A stretch of DNA of 64,000 bases from Bryopsis sp. KO-2023 (GCA_030272585.1 BSYQ01000004.1:4526001-4590000); one strand, 5' to 3'; counted from the first letter of the stretch, positions 1 through 11,020 are shown. Notes: generated by a model from the sequence alone, not told the origin. A program made the numbers and translations.

Positions 1-57
1 ACGTAGTATGTCTGCACAAAATCCATGCAAAGTTTGAGACGTTTTTGTGAAACGCAG

Positions 58-995
58 GTCATCACCTGGATGCAGAAGACAGCATCCTGACGGCGGCATG
101 CGAAGTCGTCCAACAGTGGGAAAAGCGTCCGCCGTCTTTTCTGAGCCCCGCCCTTGAAATTCTTGCCTCGGGAGGAAGTGATCTGCCCAAGTTCCACTGT
201 GCACAGCTGCTACCGGTTCTTTCCAAAATCGTCATATCCCGCCAGCACACCGCAGAGCCAGTGGCGAGACTATGCAAGCAAACCGCACTCACCTGCCCGC
301 CATCTGAGGTGAGACTCCATGGAGAAGCCATTCACCTTGCATCTTCGGTATTCTGCACAAGAGTCGGGAATTAGCCCCCATCCGGCATTGGTTTCACTGG
401 CCATCCATGTACAAAAACAATCGATTCGCCGCAGGATCTGTTCCATGCACTGCTCAGCCACCCTCATTGGCTGGTTATGCACCACGCCATGGAGGCGGTC
501 GTGGCCATAGCCAGACAAAGCGATCACCCGAACCTCCTCGACCTGGTGCCTGTCGACATCCGGGGTAACTCGGATGAAAACAGCCCTTTCGTCAACCTCC
601 TCAAGGCATACCTGCAGCGACGTCACGACAATCACCCAGACCGAGCTGCCACCGTAATTTTCAAAACAGAGCATGAGCTGAGGAGTGCAGGAGAGGAAGG
701 GGGGGACATAGATGGAATACGGGCTGGAATCGAACGCATCAAATTGCAGCATGCAGGCTTAGGTTCTGCCCAAGGTGGTGGCGGCGGCGGCGGGAGAGGA
801 GGAGGAGGAGGGACATCAGAGGTGCTGGTTCGTTTGGAGCAATGTATCGAAGATGTGGGTAGGGAAAGAAAAAGGTTGAAGGCGGAGGCGCTGGACAGAT
901 TCAATCAAGAGGTGGAGAGGCTGGGGGGTATGTTGGTGAAATCAAGTGGAGATGGTGGGTGGTATGAGAATGATTTCGATTTGATGGAGCAGTGA
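58..995 (+). CDS. FIRRM/FLIP-like protein, C-terminal part (5' end outside window)
   Basis: Two exons are readable: 58-308 after an acceptor ending cgcag, and 435-995 after an intron at 309-434, ending in TGA. The intron is phase 0 and removing it gives one open frame. The encoded end is helical. The stretch at the start of the second exon (HALLSHPHWLVMHHAMEA, then a VPVDI motif) resembles the conserved C-terminal region of FIRRM (C1orf112) and plant FLIP, partners of the AAA ATPase FIGNL1 in controlling RAD51 during recombination. That assignment rests on remembered motif similarity and is tentative; another HEAT-like protein is possible. A glycine run and a charged coiled-coil-like tail with many E, R and K follow, which looks lineage-specific. 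The stop is at 993-995. Confidence 0.45.
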
Positions 996-2705
996 GGGAC
1001 AGTGCAGGGGAATGTTAGGGGGGGGGGATGTAATACTGTAGATTTACTAGCTCAGCAAAATGGTTCGGGTCAGAGTTCGGATGGTGCAAGTTTTGGACGT
1101 CGAAACGAGTTAGTGGCTGACAACCCCGCATCTGAGCCTTGTGAAAGCCAAAATCAACTCGCCAAAATCCCCACCCCCCGCAGTTACGGTTTTGTCGTTG
1201 ATAACGTTTAGAAAAATTTTCATAGCTCGAGCTGTTCGGTCCACCACAAAACACAACAGAACCTTGGTCAAAATTCTTCACCATTTTTTCCCCATCTTTT
1301 CCTTTCGGCTCTATCCATCCCTATTTCCTATTGTTATTTTTTGTGAATTGCACCCTCCTCTGGTGATCAGGCAAACTTTTAGCAAACAATCGAGCCTGCA
1401 TGCCGAAGCAGACGGCAGGGTAGGGCCTATCCACGTGCTCCGAACACTAGTGCTGGATCTATGGGAAATGTATCATGTATCGAGTTGCTTTCTTTTACTT
1501 TCGTTGGTTAGCTCCGTTGCTTTCTTGCCAAAAAAAAAGAAAGAATTGGGAATGTGAAAAGATTATGCATGGTTCTCTTTAAAACTGAGGCGATGTTTTC
1601 AGTGTGGCTCCTTTACCAGCTTATTGTAGAATATCGTTCAATGAGGGGCAGCTGTAGATACTTTTGCATGAGGCCAAAACCATGCGGTTCACTGAAACAT
1701 CATGCCAGAGAAAAAGGAAAAAGAAACACATGCAGTGTCTGTAAGTCTGACAGAGCCATTGATTTCAAGGTTTGCTCCTTTATAAAAAAAAAGAGTTTTA
1801 CATGATTCGATATTTTTTCTTGGTTTTCAGTGGTGTGGACAATATCAACAGAAGGTGTGGATTTTGCAAAGCCGAAAAAAAATAAAAAGTTATTCTAAAT
1901 GTGGGAATGGGACACTGTGCAGCCCTGCAAAATCTAATTTAAAACATCAACAGAAGATCTACCAGCGATGCCAATGCCATTGTTGTCTTTTTTCCTCATT
2001 CCATCTTAAACTTGCTCCAGAATTTTTTTGTGGTTCTTTTGAACTGGTGGGGACCTTCCTCCACCCTCCAAAAACACAATTACCATCCACAAGGAACAAA
2101 GTCTTATGACTCATTTCACTCTCTCAACCGCACTGAACAACCGACTGCTTACTCAGCCGCTTTTCCATTTTCTCACACGGGTATGTGACAGGAAAAAACT
2201 CCATTTTTTTTTTTACTTCGCACTGAGGAAATCCTTTTTATATTAGGAAGAGAACCCCATCCCAAAAAAAGTATTGGGATGCTGAGTGAGCCTCCCAACA
2301 AATTTGATGGCTTCCCACCATAAAAAAATGAATGTTGCAGGGAATGGAGGTGAAACAGCACTTCATTCAGATGGGTTTAATTAAAAATGGTTCCATATCC
2401 AACCAAAACAGTTGCACTATCCACCCTGCCATTCGTTCAACCAGTTGGGCTTTCAGCATGGCTGAAAATAATCACAGACCCCTCCACAAGGAAATTGGTG
2501 TTGCCAGAATCGAATGCCTCCTCCAGTCAGACATAACGGAAAAAATTCTCGTAGTTCTGGCAGATTGACGTTGACGGCGCCCCCGTATTTAATTCTCTTG
2601 GCGCCTTTTTTTCTCCTTCGCTTTCTTGCCCTTTGTGTGTACTTGTGCCAACTGCGGAGCGTGCCTTTTGTTTTCGGAGCGAACCTATCGTCGTCGACGT
2701 CCAAG
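996..2705. other. Intergenic stretch, no gene seen
   Basis: Between the FIRRM-like stop and the small membrane protein start I see only short open frames without domain character, A/T runs and no paired splice sites that extend any frame. The 3' flank of the first gene and the promoter of the next presumably lie here. Confidence 0.5.
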
Positions 2706-4350
2706 ATGGGAAAAGACAGGTAAGAACGCCCCTCTACTTCGTGAAATTCCAGCAGAAGTTTGAAAAAGACGTCTTCGACTCGACGCGTTGAAAGACAGCG
2801 TGACGAAAACGCAATCCGTCGATGATTGATCTCGAACGAGTCCATATCTTACGACCTGTTTTTTTTTAAGGAACACGCAATCTGTCGGTTGGTTGATCTC
2901 GAACGAGTCCGTATGTTCCGACCTGTTTTTTTGAGGAAAACGCTATTGATTGATCTCGAACGAGTCCTTATGTTCCGACCTGTTTTCTGAGAGGAGGGGC
3001 AGTCCCTTTTTTTTCCTGCTCTTTCTATTTTCAAGACCACAAAGCGGATCCAGGATTCCAGAGAGGGGGGTGCGCGTTCGATACCTGAAGCCCCACTCGA
3101 ACGTTTCAAAACTTTGTCTACTTTTTGGTGGTGTAAAAAGGGAAACAACGCGACGAGACGGGGGTGCGCGCGCTCCTGCGCACCCCCCCCGGATCCGCCT
3201 CTCTGGGTCTGACAGATCCGAATAAAAAAATATTGTTAGTATGTATATATTATCCCACCTGACTCCCAATATTTTTTAATATTGAAACTATTTTGCATGA
3301 GGCCAAAAGGCCAAGTATATATGTGCTATAGCTATAGCACATATATACTTGGCCTTTTGGCCTATAGGCTGACTCCTCAGTGGAGGTAAACCACTGTTTC
3401 ATCCTTTGTATATCTAGATCTCTCCCCAAAGGTTTAACTACTATAAAGAAACTGGATCTAGCCACAGGTGGATTCTGCAGGTTGTTTTTTTTTTCAAGTC
3501 AGACCAGGAATGCTCTTGTGTGTTCCAGTTCGGTTTCTTTTGTTTTTTCTTCTTGCCTTTAAGTAATCAAACCAAAAAAATTAATGTTTCGAATGTGTCT
3601 GACTAGGAGCATCATGTTTTGCATCCTCGCGGGTGTCATCACATCAGCGCTGATGTGTGGCTTCGTCGCAAGAATGGAGAAGAGGAGTGATATGGACACC
3701 GACGTTGGAGATGGATACTACTACGGGGTATATTATGGGCAGATCGCCCATTCTTTCGACAAGATTGTCTACGAGGTGAGTTGAAATAAAACGCAAAAAA
3801 AACTTGATGTTAAGAAAAAGGGAGGGAAAAGAAAAAAATGGAATCTGAATTAAGACTCTAGCATGGAAAAAAAAGGGGGAAAAGGGGGGAAAAAAGAAAA
3901 CGAAGAAAAAAGTGATTCGAACCCCCTTTTCTCTATCCTTCCTTAAAATCGATCTCCATTTTTCAGCCCTGTAAATTAAAGTTCAATTGGTTTATGCGTT
4001 TTCATTCGAAAAAAAATTTCTGGTTCACTCAAAAGAGGATAAAATATTAAAAAAATCTGCAGCATCAAAAATTCGAATTCTTTTTGCAGACTTGCGATGC
4101 ACCGATTACCGCCACGACTGACTCCGTCGCGCTCGCTCCAGAGATTCCCTTCCATCAAAAGTGCATCCCGTCCTGGGTCGATGTGCTGATCGTGCTGATC
4201 TGGCGCTTTCTCTTCCGGGCCCTTTTCACCTTCATCACCACCAATCCCACAATCACCGCAGTCGCCACAAGCAGTCTCGACAAATCAACGGGGGCCGTCA
4301 TTCGATTTTGTTTAGAAATTCGACGGCGGGCGGGGCTACAGCCCCTGTAA
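2706..4350 (+). CDS. Small two-helix membrane protein of unknown function
   Basis: I assemble three exons: 2706-2719, 3607-3775 and 4090-4350. The first is only 14 nt and encodes MGKD plus two bases of an Arg codon. The G at 3607 completes that codon and SIMFCILAGVITSAL follows, a good signal-anchor or signal peptide. The second junction is phase 0, with GAG before gtgagt and an acceptor ending ttttgcag. The product is about 147 residues with a hydrophobic segment near residues 6-27, a Tyr/Gly-rich stretch (GYYYGVYYG) and a second hydrophobic segment around WVDVLIVLIW. The short first exon is inferred from phase and a good donor; a start at the ATG at 3584 or 3614 is the alternative. I recognise no family. 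Intron 1 (2720-3606) is loaded with repeats. Confidence 0.5.
2805..2990. repeat. Three tandem copies of a 55-65 bp unit
   Basis: The core TTGATCTCGAACGAGTCC, followed by a TAT, TT, CGACCTG and T-run block, occurs three times, starting near 2826, 2894 and 2951. Copies differ at a few positions (ccatatcttacg, ccgtatgttccg, ccttatgttccg). They lie inside intron 1 of the small membrane protein gene. Confidence 0.85.
3161..3190. repeat. GC-rich hairpin
   Basis: An inverted repeat with arms GGGGGTGCGC and GCGCACCCCC flanks an 8-nt centre at about 3161-3190. The sequence around it (ggatcc, a run of G, gtgcgcg near 3046-3077, and the inverse near 3179-3203) forms a looser, larger inverted pair, so the whole 3046-3203 stretch could be a nested foldback element. 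Confidence 0.7.
3300..3363. repeat. Perfect 64-bp palindrome
   Basis: Two 32-nt arms meet with no spacer between 3331 and 3332. The left arm starts AGGCCAAAAGGCCAAG and the right arm is its exact reverse complement, ending in GGCCTTTTGGCCT. Base 3299 and base 3364 do not pair, so the symmetry stops exactly there. It lies in intron 1 of the small membrane protein gene. Confidence 0.95.
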
Positions 4351-4859
4351 AAAAAAAAAAAAAAGAGTAACCCCCCCCCTTGGTCACTCGGGGAAGGGGG
4401 GGGGGTGAGGGGGAGGGAAGGGATTTTTTACTTTTCATATTAAAAAAAAAAACAAATATAAAAACTCACTCATAGGGAAAATAACGTGAGTGGAAACTCC
4501 TACTACCAGTTCAGGGTATAATTTGGGTTCGGGAATAGAAAAAACAAAAAAAATTAAAAAAATCATGCAAACGGGGATAATCTGCATGGAATGGCCTTAG
4601 TTTCCTTTCTGGGTGGGAAAAAAAACCAATGGTTTTCTCGGGGGAGAAAAAAAAATTGTTCGGGGAATTAAAAAGAAATGTTCGGGGAAAAAAATTGTTT
4701 TGGGGAGAAAAAAAAGTTTCTTCAGGGAAAGAAAAGAAGATGGTGTTGTTCCAAATGTTCAGAAAAAAGAGTGGGGCCTTAGAAAAAAATCTGTCGATCT
4801 CTTTTTCGATTATGTGTTGGAAGAGGGAACAAATGAATGAAAAATTACTTTTGGTCAAT

Positions 4860-5281
4860 CGAGGACAGGGACGTTGGATCAGTTTCAGTCTACTGATCCA
4901 ATAGACAAAAAAAAAGAACAGAAATAGATATGATTTTAAATTATCTATTCATTTTTCAGTTTAAAAAAAAGGGACGGAATTGGGGTCAGAGAATGATGCA
5001 CATATTGTTGAAGGAAGGAGTGTCATCAAAAGGCTGTTGGGAAAAACACCCTTATAGAATGAAAAAGCACCCCTCGATGAAGTTTGGGGTTCAGAAGGGG
5101 GCTTGAAAAATTGATTTTGGACCAGAAGTAAAGGAAAAAAGTCATACTGTGATTTTTAACTCGACGAAAATCAGGGAAGGTGGATTGATGGTTTTTGTTG
5201 TGGTAAAGGAGAAAGAAAAAGGGGAGGGACGCAAAAGATATTGTTGACACTTGGTGAGTTTTTTTGCATCTTTGAAAAAAA
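4860..5281. repeat. Left flank: diverged array unit plus long-repeat copy 1
   Basis: 4850-4970 resembles one diverged unit of the 170-bp array (ggtcaatcgaggacagg, then ttatctattcatttttcag). It is followed by GGGACGGAATTGGGGTCAGA and about 260 bp that reappear after the array at 7655-7935. This left flank and that right flank are therefore copies of the same longer sequence, with the array between them. Confidence 0.75.
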
Positions 5282-7656
5282 GAGGTTTATTACTTTCGGT
5301 CAATTTAGGACAGGACAGCATTGACATGGGGACAGGGTCAAGTTTTATCGACTGGATTCTGGTGGAAGGGATTCAAGCAACAAAAAAAAAAAGAACTGAA
5401 ATATAGATGATTTTTATTTATCTATTCATTTTTCAGCTTAAAAAAAAAAAAAGAGGTTTATTACTTTCGGTCAATTTAGGACAGGACAGCATTGACATGG
5501 GGACAGGGTCAAGTTTTATCGACTGGATTCTGGTGGAAGGGATTCAAGCAACAACAAAAAAAGAACTGAAATATAGATGATTTTTATTTATCTATTCATT
5601 TTTCAGCTTAAAAAAAAAAAAAGAGGTTTATTACTTTCGGTCAATTTAGGACAGGACAGCATTGACATGGGGACAGGGTCAAGTTTTATCGACTGGATTC
5701 TGGTGGAAGGGATTCAAGCAACAAAAAGAAAAGAACTGAAATATAGATGATTTTTAATTATCTATTCATTTTTCAGTTTAAAAAAAAAAAAGAGGTTTAT
5801 TACTTTCGGTCAATTTAGGACAGGGCAGCATTGACATGGGGACAGGGTCAAGTTTTATCGACTGGATTCTGGTGGAAGGGATTCAAGCAACAACAAAAAA
5901 AGAACTGAAATATAGATGATTTTTATTTATCTATTCATTTTTCAGCTTAAAAAAAAAAAAAGAGGTTTATTACTTTCGGTCAATTTAGGACAGGACAGCA
6001 TTGACATGGGGACAGGGTCAAGTTTTATCGACTGGATTCTGGTGGAAGGGATTCAAGCAAAAAAAAAAAAAAGAACTGAAATATAGATGATTTTTAATTA
6101 TCTGTTCATTTTTCAGTTTGAAAAAAAAAAAGAGGTTTATTACTTTCGGTCAATTTAGGACAGGGCAGCATTGACATGGGGACAGGGTCAAGTTTTATCG
6201 ACTGGATTCTGGTGGAAGGGATTCAAGCAACAAAAAGAAAAGAACTGAAATATAGATGATTTTTAATTATCTATTCATTTTTCAGTTTAAAAAAAAAAAA
6301 GAGGTTTATTACTTTCGGTCAATTTAGGACAGGGCAGCATTGACATGGGGACAGGGTCAAGTTTTATCGACTGGATTCTGGTGGAAGGGATTCAAGCAAC
6401 AACAAAAAAAGAACTGAAATATAGATGATTTTTATTTATCTATTCATTTTTCAGCTTAAAAAAAAAAAAAGAGGTTTATTACTTTCGGTCAATTTAGGAC
6501 AGGACAGCATTGACATGGGGACAGGGTCAAGTTTTATCGACTGGATTCTGGTGGAAGGGATTCAAGCAACAACAAAAAAAGAACTGAAATATAGATGATT
6601 TTTATTTATCTATTCATTTTTCAGCTTAAAAAAAAAAAAAGAGGTTTATTACTTTCGGTCAATTTAGGACAGGACAGCATTGACATGGGGACAGGGTCAA
6701 GTTTTATCGACTGGATTCTGGTGGAAGGGATTCAAGCAAAAAAAAAAAAAAGAACTGAAATATAGATGATTTTTAATTATCTGTTCATTTTTCAGTTTGA
6801 AAAAAAAAAAGAGGTTTATTACTTTCGGTCAATTTAGGACAGGGCAGCATTGACATGGGGACAGGGTCAAGTTTTATCGACTGGATTCTGGTGGAAGGGA
6901 TTCAAGCAACAAAAAGAAAAGAACTGAAATATAGATGATTTTTAATTATCTATTCATTTTTCAGTTTAAAAAAAAAAAAGAGGTTTATTACTTTCGGTCA
7001 ATTTAGGACAGGGCAGCATTGACATGGGGACAGGGTCAAGTTTTATCGACTGGATTCTGGTGGAAGGGATTCAAGCAACAAAAAGAAAAGAACTGAAATA
7101 TAGATGATTTTTAATTATCTATTCATTTTTCAGTTTAAAAAAAAAAAAGAGGTTTATTACTTTCGGTCAATTTAGGACAGGGCAGCATTGACATGGGGAC
7201 AGGGTCAAGTTTTATCGACTGGATTCTGGTGGAAGGGATTCAAGCAACAAAAAGAAAAGAACTGAAATATAGATGATTTTTAATTATCTATTCATTTTTC
7301 AGTTAAAAAAAAAAAAAGAGGTTTATTACTTTCGGTCAATTTAGGACAGGGCAGCATTGACATGGGGACAGGGTCAAGTTTTATCGACTGGATTCTGGTG
7401 GAAGGGATTCAAGCAACAAAAAGAAAAGAACTGAAATATAGATGATTTTTAATTATCTATTCATTTTTCAGTTTAAAAAAAAAAAAGAGGTTTATTACTT
7501 TCGGTCAATTTAGGACAGGGCAGCATTGACATGGGGACAGGGTCAAGTTTTATCGACTGGATTCTGGTGGAAGGGATTCAAGCAAAAAAAAAAAAAAGAA
7601 CTGAAATATAGATGATTTTTAATTATCTGTTCATTTTTCAGTTTGAAAAAAAAAAA
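5282..7656. repeat. 170-bp tandem array, about 14 copies
   Basis: The motif GAGGTTTATTACTTTCGGTC starts at 5282, 5453, 5623, 5792, 5962, 6132, 6301, 6471, 6641, 6811, 6980, 7149, 7318 and 7487, a period of 169-171 bp. Each unit holds a conserved block (acaggg or acagga, cagcattgacatgggg) and ends with TATTCATTTTTCAG plus an A run, which looks like a splice acceptor. Units fall into three types by the A-rich linker and the letters after ttcag (cttaaa, tttaaa, tttgaaa). No open frame persists, so it looks like satellite DNA. Confidence 0.95.
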
Positions 7657-8090
7657 GGGACGGAATTGGGATCAGAGAATGATGCACACATTGTTGAAGG
7701 AAGGAGTGTCATCAAAAGGCTGGGGGAAAAAAGACCCATATGAAATGAAAGAGGACCCCTCGATGAAGTTTGGGGATCGGAAGGGGGGGGGGGGGGGGCC
7801 TTCAAAAAATTGATTTTGGACCAGAAGTGAACGAAAGAAGCCATGATCAAAGATTGGGGAAGGTGGATTGATCGTTTTTGTGCGGTGGAGGAAAAAGAAA
7901 AAGGGGAGGGACCCAAAAGATATTGTTTATCCTCAGTGTGATTTTTTTTGCATCTTTGAGAAAAAGAGGAATTTTGGAATCGAGTGGATGAGTTACTTAA
8001 TTACTATCGGTCAATTTAGGACAGGACAGCATTGACATGTGGACAGGGTCAGTTTTTATAAACTGGATTCTGGTGGAGGGGATTTAGGTG
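7657..8090. repeat. Right flank: long-repeat copy 2
   Basis: The order is the same as at 4970-5340: gggacggaattgggatcagagaatgatgcac, then gaaggaaggagtgtcatcaaaagg, then cccctcgatgaagtttgggg, then gattttggaccagaagtgaa, then a copy of the array core near 8007-8070. A run of G interrupts it near 7785. It is a diverged duplicate of the left flank. Confidence 0.8.
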
Positions 8091-8194
8091 CAGCAAGGAG
8101 AGAAAAAAAAAAGATTATTCATGGCTCCTGATTTTTCTTTCTTTTTTTGGGGGGGGGGTTTGTTACCATGGAGTTCGTGAGGGAACAGGGTACA

Positions 8195-8393
8195 TATTCT
8201 TATTCTTCATTCTTTATTTTTTATTCTTCATTTATTCATTTTTGGCTGGGAAAAAAAAAAGTGGCAGATTATATTTATATTTTTTATTCTTTATTTATTC
8301 ATTTTTCAGCTGGGAAAAAAAGCGGGCAGATTATATTTTTATTCTTTATTCTTCATTTATTAATTTTTTGGCTGGGAAAAAAAAGGGGCAGAA
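8195..8393. repeat. Three A/T-rich tandem copies of about 63 bp
   Basis: The sequence ttattcttcatttattcatttttggctggg plus an A run recurs with GGCTGGG or CAGCTGGG at 8244, 8307 and 8370. Each copy ends in a GGCAGA-like tail. No coding frame is supported. Confidence 0.7.
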
Positions 8394-8661
8394 TAGCAAT
8401 TGATTGGGAGCTTGGAGTCAGAAATCGACGATGCATACATTCTGGAAGGAAAAAGTGTAAAAGGGCTTGAGGAAAAAAAAAAAAGATGAGAATTGCAGGG
8501 GACCCTCGATTAGGATTTGGAAGGGGGGGGGCGGGGAGTGTTTGAAAAGGATATTATTTTGAAGGAGAAAAGGTGATTTTCAAGGTGACAAAAATCGGGC
8601 AAGGTTATTTGATCGATTAATAGTGGAAATAGAGGAAAGTGGAGAGGTGGGGAAAACCTAT
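8394..8661. repeat. Long-repeat copy 3, strongly diverged
   Basis: The order of landmarks (gatgcatacattctggaagg, ccctcgattaggatttgg with a G run, ttttgaaggagaaaagg, aatcgggcaaggttatttgatcgatt) parallels the two flanks of the 170-bp array at lower identity. It leads directly into the 138-bp array, so both arrays sit next to copies of the same long element. Confidence 0.55.
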
Positions 8662-10250
8662 GAGAAATTTGGAAAAAGAAGCACGAGTGGAGTTTGAAAG
8701 GGAAATCAGTGATGGTCAGAATGTTAAAAAAACAAAAAATATCGGACTTGTAGGTTGGGGAAAGACATACTCGATCCCCACTGGGTTTTATGCACCTCTG
8801 AGAAATTTGGAAAAAGAAGCACAAGTGGAGTTTGAAAGGGAAATCAGTGATGGTCAGAATGTTAAAAAAACAAAAAATATCGGAGTTGTAGGTGGGGGAA
8901 AGACATACTCGATCCCCACTGGGTTTTATGCACATCTGAGAAATTTGGAAAAAGAAGCACGAGTGGAGTTTGAAAGGGAAATCAGTGATGGTCAGAATGT
9001 TAAAAAAACAAAAAATATCGGAGTTGTAGGTGGGGGAAAGACATACTCGATCCCCACTGGGTTTTATGCACATCTGAGAAATTTGGAAAAAGAAGCACAA
9101 GTGGAGTTTGAAAGGGAAATCAGTGATGGTCAGAATGTTAAAAAAACAAAAAATATCGGACTTGTAGGTTGGGGAAAGACATACTCGATCCCCACTGGGT
9201 TTTATGCACCTCTGAGAAATTTGGAAAAAGAAGCACAAGTGGAGTTTGAAAGGGAAATCAGTGATGGTCAGAATGTTAAAAAAACAAAAAATATCGGAGT
9301 TGTAGGTGGGGGAAAGACATACTCGATCCCCACTGGGTTTTATGCACATCTGAGAAATTTGGAAAAAGAAGCACGAGTGGAGTTTGAAAGGGAAATCAGT
9401 GATGGTCAGAATGTTAAAAAAACAAAAAATATCGGAGTTGTAGGTGGGGGAAAGACATACTCGATCCCCACTGGGTTTTATGCACATCTGAGAAATTTGG
9501 AAAAAGAAGCACAAGTGGAGTTTGAAAGGGAAATCAGTGATGGTCAGAATGTTAAAAAAACAAAAAATATCGGAGTTGTAGGTGGGGGAAAGACATACTC
9601 GATCCCCACTGGGTTTTATGCACATCTGAGAAATTTGGAAAAAGAAGCACGAGTGGAGTTTGAAAGGGAAATCAGTGATGGTCAGAATGTTTAAAAAAAA
9701 ATAAATATCGGACTTGTAGGTGGGGGAAAGACATACTCGATCCCCACTGGGTTTTATGCACATCTGAGAAATTTGGAAAAAGAAGCACGAGTGGAGTTTG
9801 AAAGGGAAATCAGTGATGGTCAGAATGTTAAAAAAACAAAAAATATCGGACTTGTAGGTGGGGGAAAGACATACTCGATCCCCACTGGGTTTTATGCACA
9901 TCTGAGAAATTTGGAAAAAGAAGCACGAGTGGAGTTTGAAAGGGAAATCAGTGATGGTCAGAATGTTTAAAAATAAATAAATATCGGACTTGTAGGTGGG
10001 GGAAAGACATACTCGATCCCCACTGGGTTTTATGCACATCTGAGAAATTTGGAAAAAGAAGCACGAGTGGAGTTTGAAAGGGAAATCAGTGATGGTCAGA
10101 ATGTTTAAAAAAAAATAAATATCGGACTTGTAGGTGGGGGAAAGACATACTCGATCCCCACTGGGTTTTATGCACATCTGAGAAATTTGGAAAAAGAAGC
10201 ACGAGTGGAGTTTGAAAGGGAAATCAGTGATGGTCAGAATGTTTAAAAAA
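8662..10250. repeat. 138-bp tandem array, about 12 copies
   Basis: The motif GAGAAATTTGGAAAAAGAAG starts at 8662 and then every 138 bp exactly (8800, 8938 and so on to 10180). The last copy is cut at about 10250. Because 138 is a multiple of 3, open frames run through the array on both strands, about 351 codons on plus and over 600 on minus. Unit differences (cgagtgg or caagtgg, cctctg or catctg, cttgta or gttgta) change amino acids in the plus frame, with no sign of frame conservation. From the eighth unit on, some units carry a T-for-A change that puts TAA in the plus frame. I treat it as a satellite, not a gene. Confidence 0.93.
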
Positions 10251-10381
10251 AAAAATTGTCGGACTTGTTGTTTGTGTGGATGCCACTGGTCCAGATTTCC
10301 TGATATGGGTTTTCTTACCATTGCTATAATGATCATAGAGGCGTCGACGAGAAATTCACTTTTCCCTGTGGAGAAAGGATG

Positions 10382-10880
10382 GAGGTTTTCAGGGAAGCAA
10401 GGAAGGAAATGGAGATTTTGGCCAGTCTGGAACAGTGGATGGATTCATCGAGATAGAGAGAATATTTGCCGGACAAGGCTCCGTTTTTCTGTTTAAAAGA
10501 ACAGGGTCGCTGAGAAGCAAGATGCTTTCGTGGCTAGGATCGACATGATCACGGAAAAGCACAGAAGGAAAATGCACAACCTGTTGGAATCAACCCTCGA
10601 TAAAAATTTCAACAAGCTTTGCAGGAGGCTGAATGCTCTGGATGGCGAATCGGACACGCAAATTCCGGGTCTTCTATGTCTGACTGGGAGGATCATCATT
10701 CAAGGTTTGGCTCTCAGATCGCATCATGGGGAGTTCTCGTTGGCTCGTTGGAAAAGCTAAAAAGGGGGACTGGGGATAAATCATCGGCATTGTCGAAATT
10801 GACTGCCAAAATGTTGGCATTGCACGAGGAGACAGTGCTTTCTCGAACTCAGGGTTCCCGGGCAGGTCAGTCAATTTCTT
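10382..10880 (+). other. Candidate exons of an unrecognised coiled-coil protein or remnant
   Basis: Three open stretches on the plus strand have coding-like, helix-rich composition. About 10379-10450 reads MEVFREARKEMEILASLEQW. 10499-10660 reads VAEKQDAFVARIDM followed by KHRRKMHNLLES. About 10670-10872 reads WGVLVGSLEKLKRG and SALSKLTAKMLALHEE. Splice sites joining them are weak (an acceptor aaaag before 10499, a donor gtcagt near 10866), and no start or stop can be fixed. It could be a BAR-like or other coiled-coil gene, or a decayed copy next to the repeats. Confidence 0.3.
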
Positions 10881-11020
10881 GGTTGGGCGGGTGAGAACCA
10901 GCGAAGCGAAAAAGAGGGGTGGATCGGTGGAATCCATTCAAAAAGCGACAGTCCACGGCATAAAGGGTCTCCAAAAAGGCAATGTGATTTCCAGGAATCC
11001 CAGTTTGTAGCATTTCTGCC

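Noticed and set aside
3301-3400. Similarity of GGCCTTTTGGC to the 5' part of U2 snRNA
   Set aside because: The match is limited to about ten bases inside the palindrome; the branch-point recognition and Sm regions are absent.
3905-3930. tRNA B-box-like sequence on the minus strand (GGTTCGAATC)
   Set aside because: The flanking bases cannot form a T-arm or an acceptor stem, and no A-box lies at the right distance.
5282-7656. CRISPR-like array
   Set aside because: The whole unit is repeated with no unique spacers and the genome is eukaryotic.
8510-10336. 608-codon minus-strand and 351-codon plus-strand open frames
   Set aside because: Both are products of the 138-bp array, whose unit is a multiple of 3; unit differences show no coding constraint.
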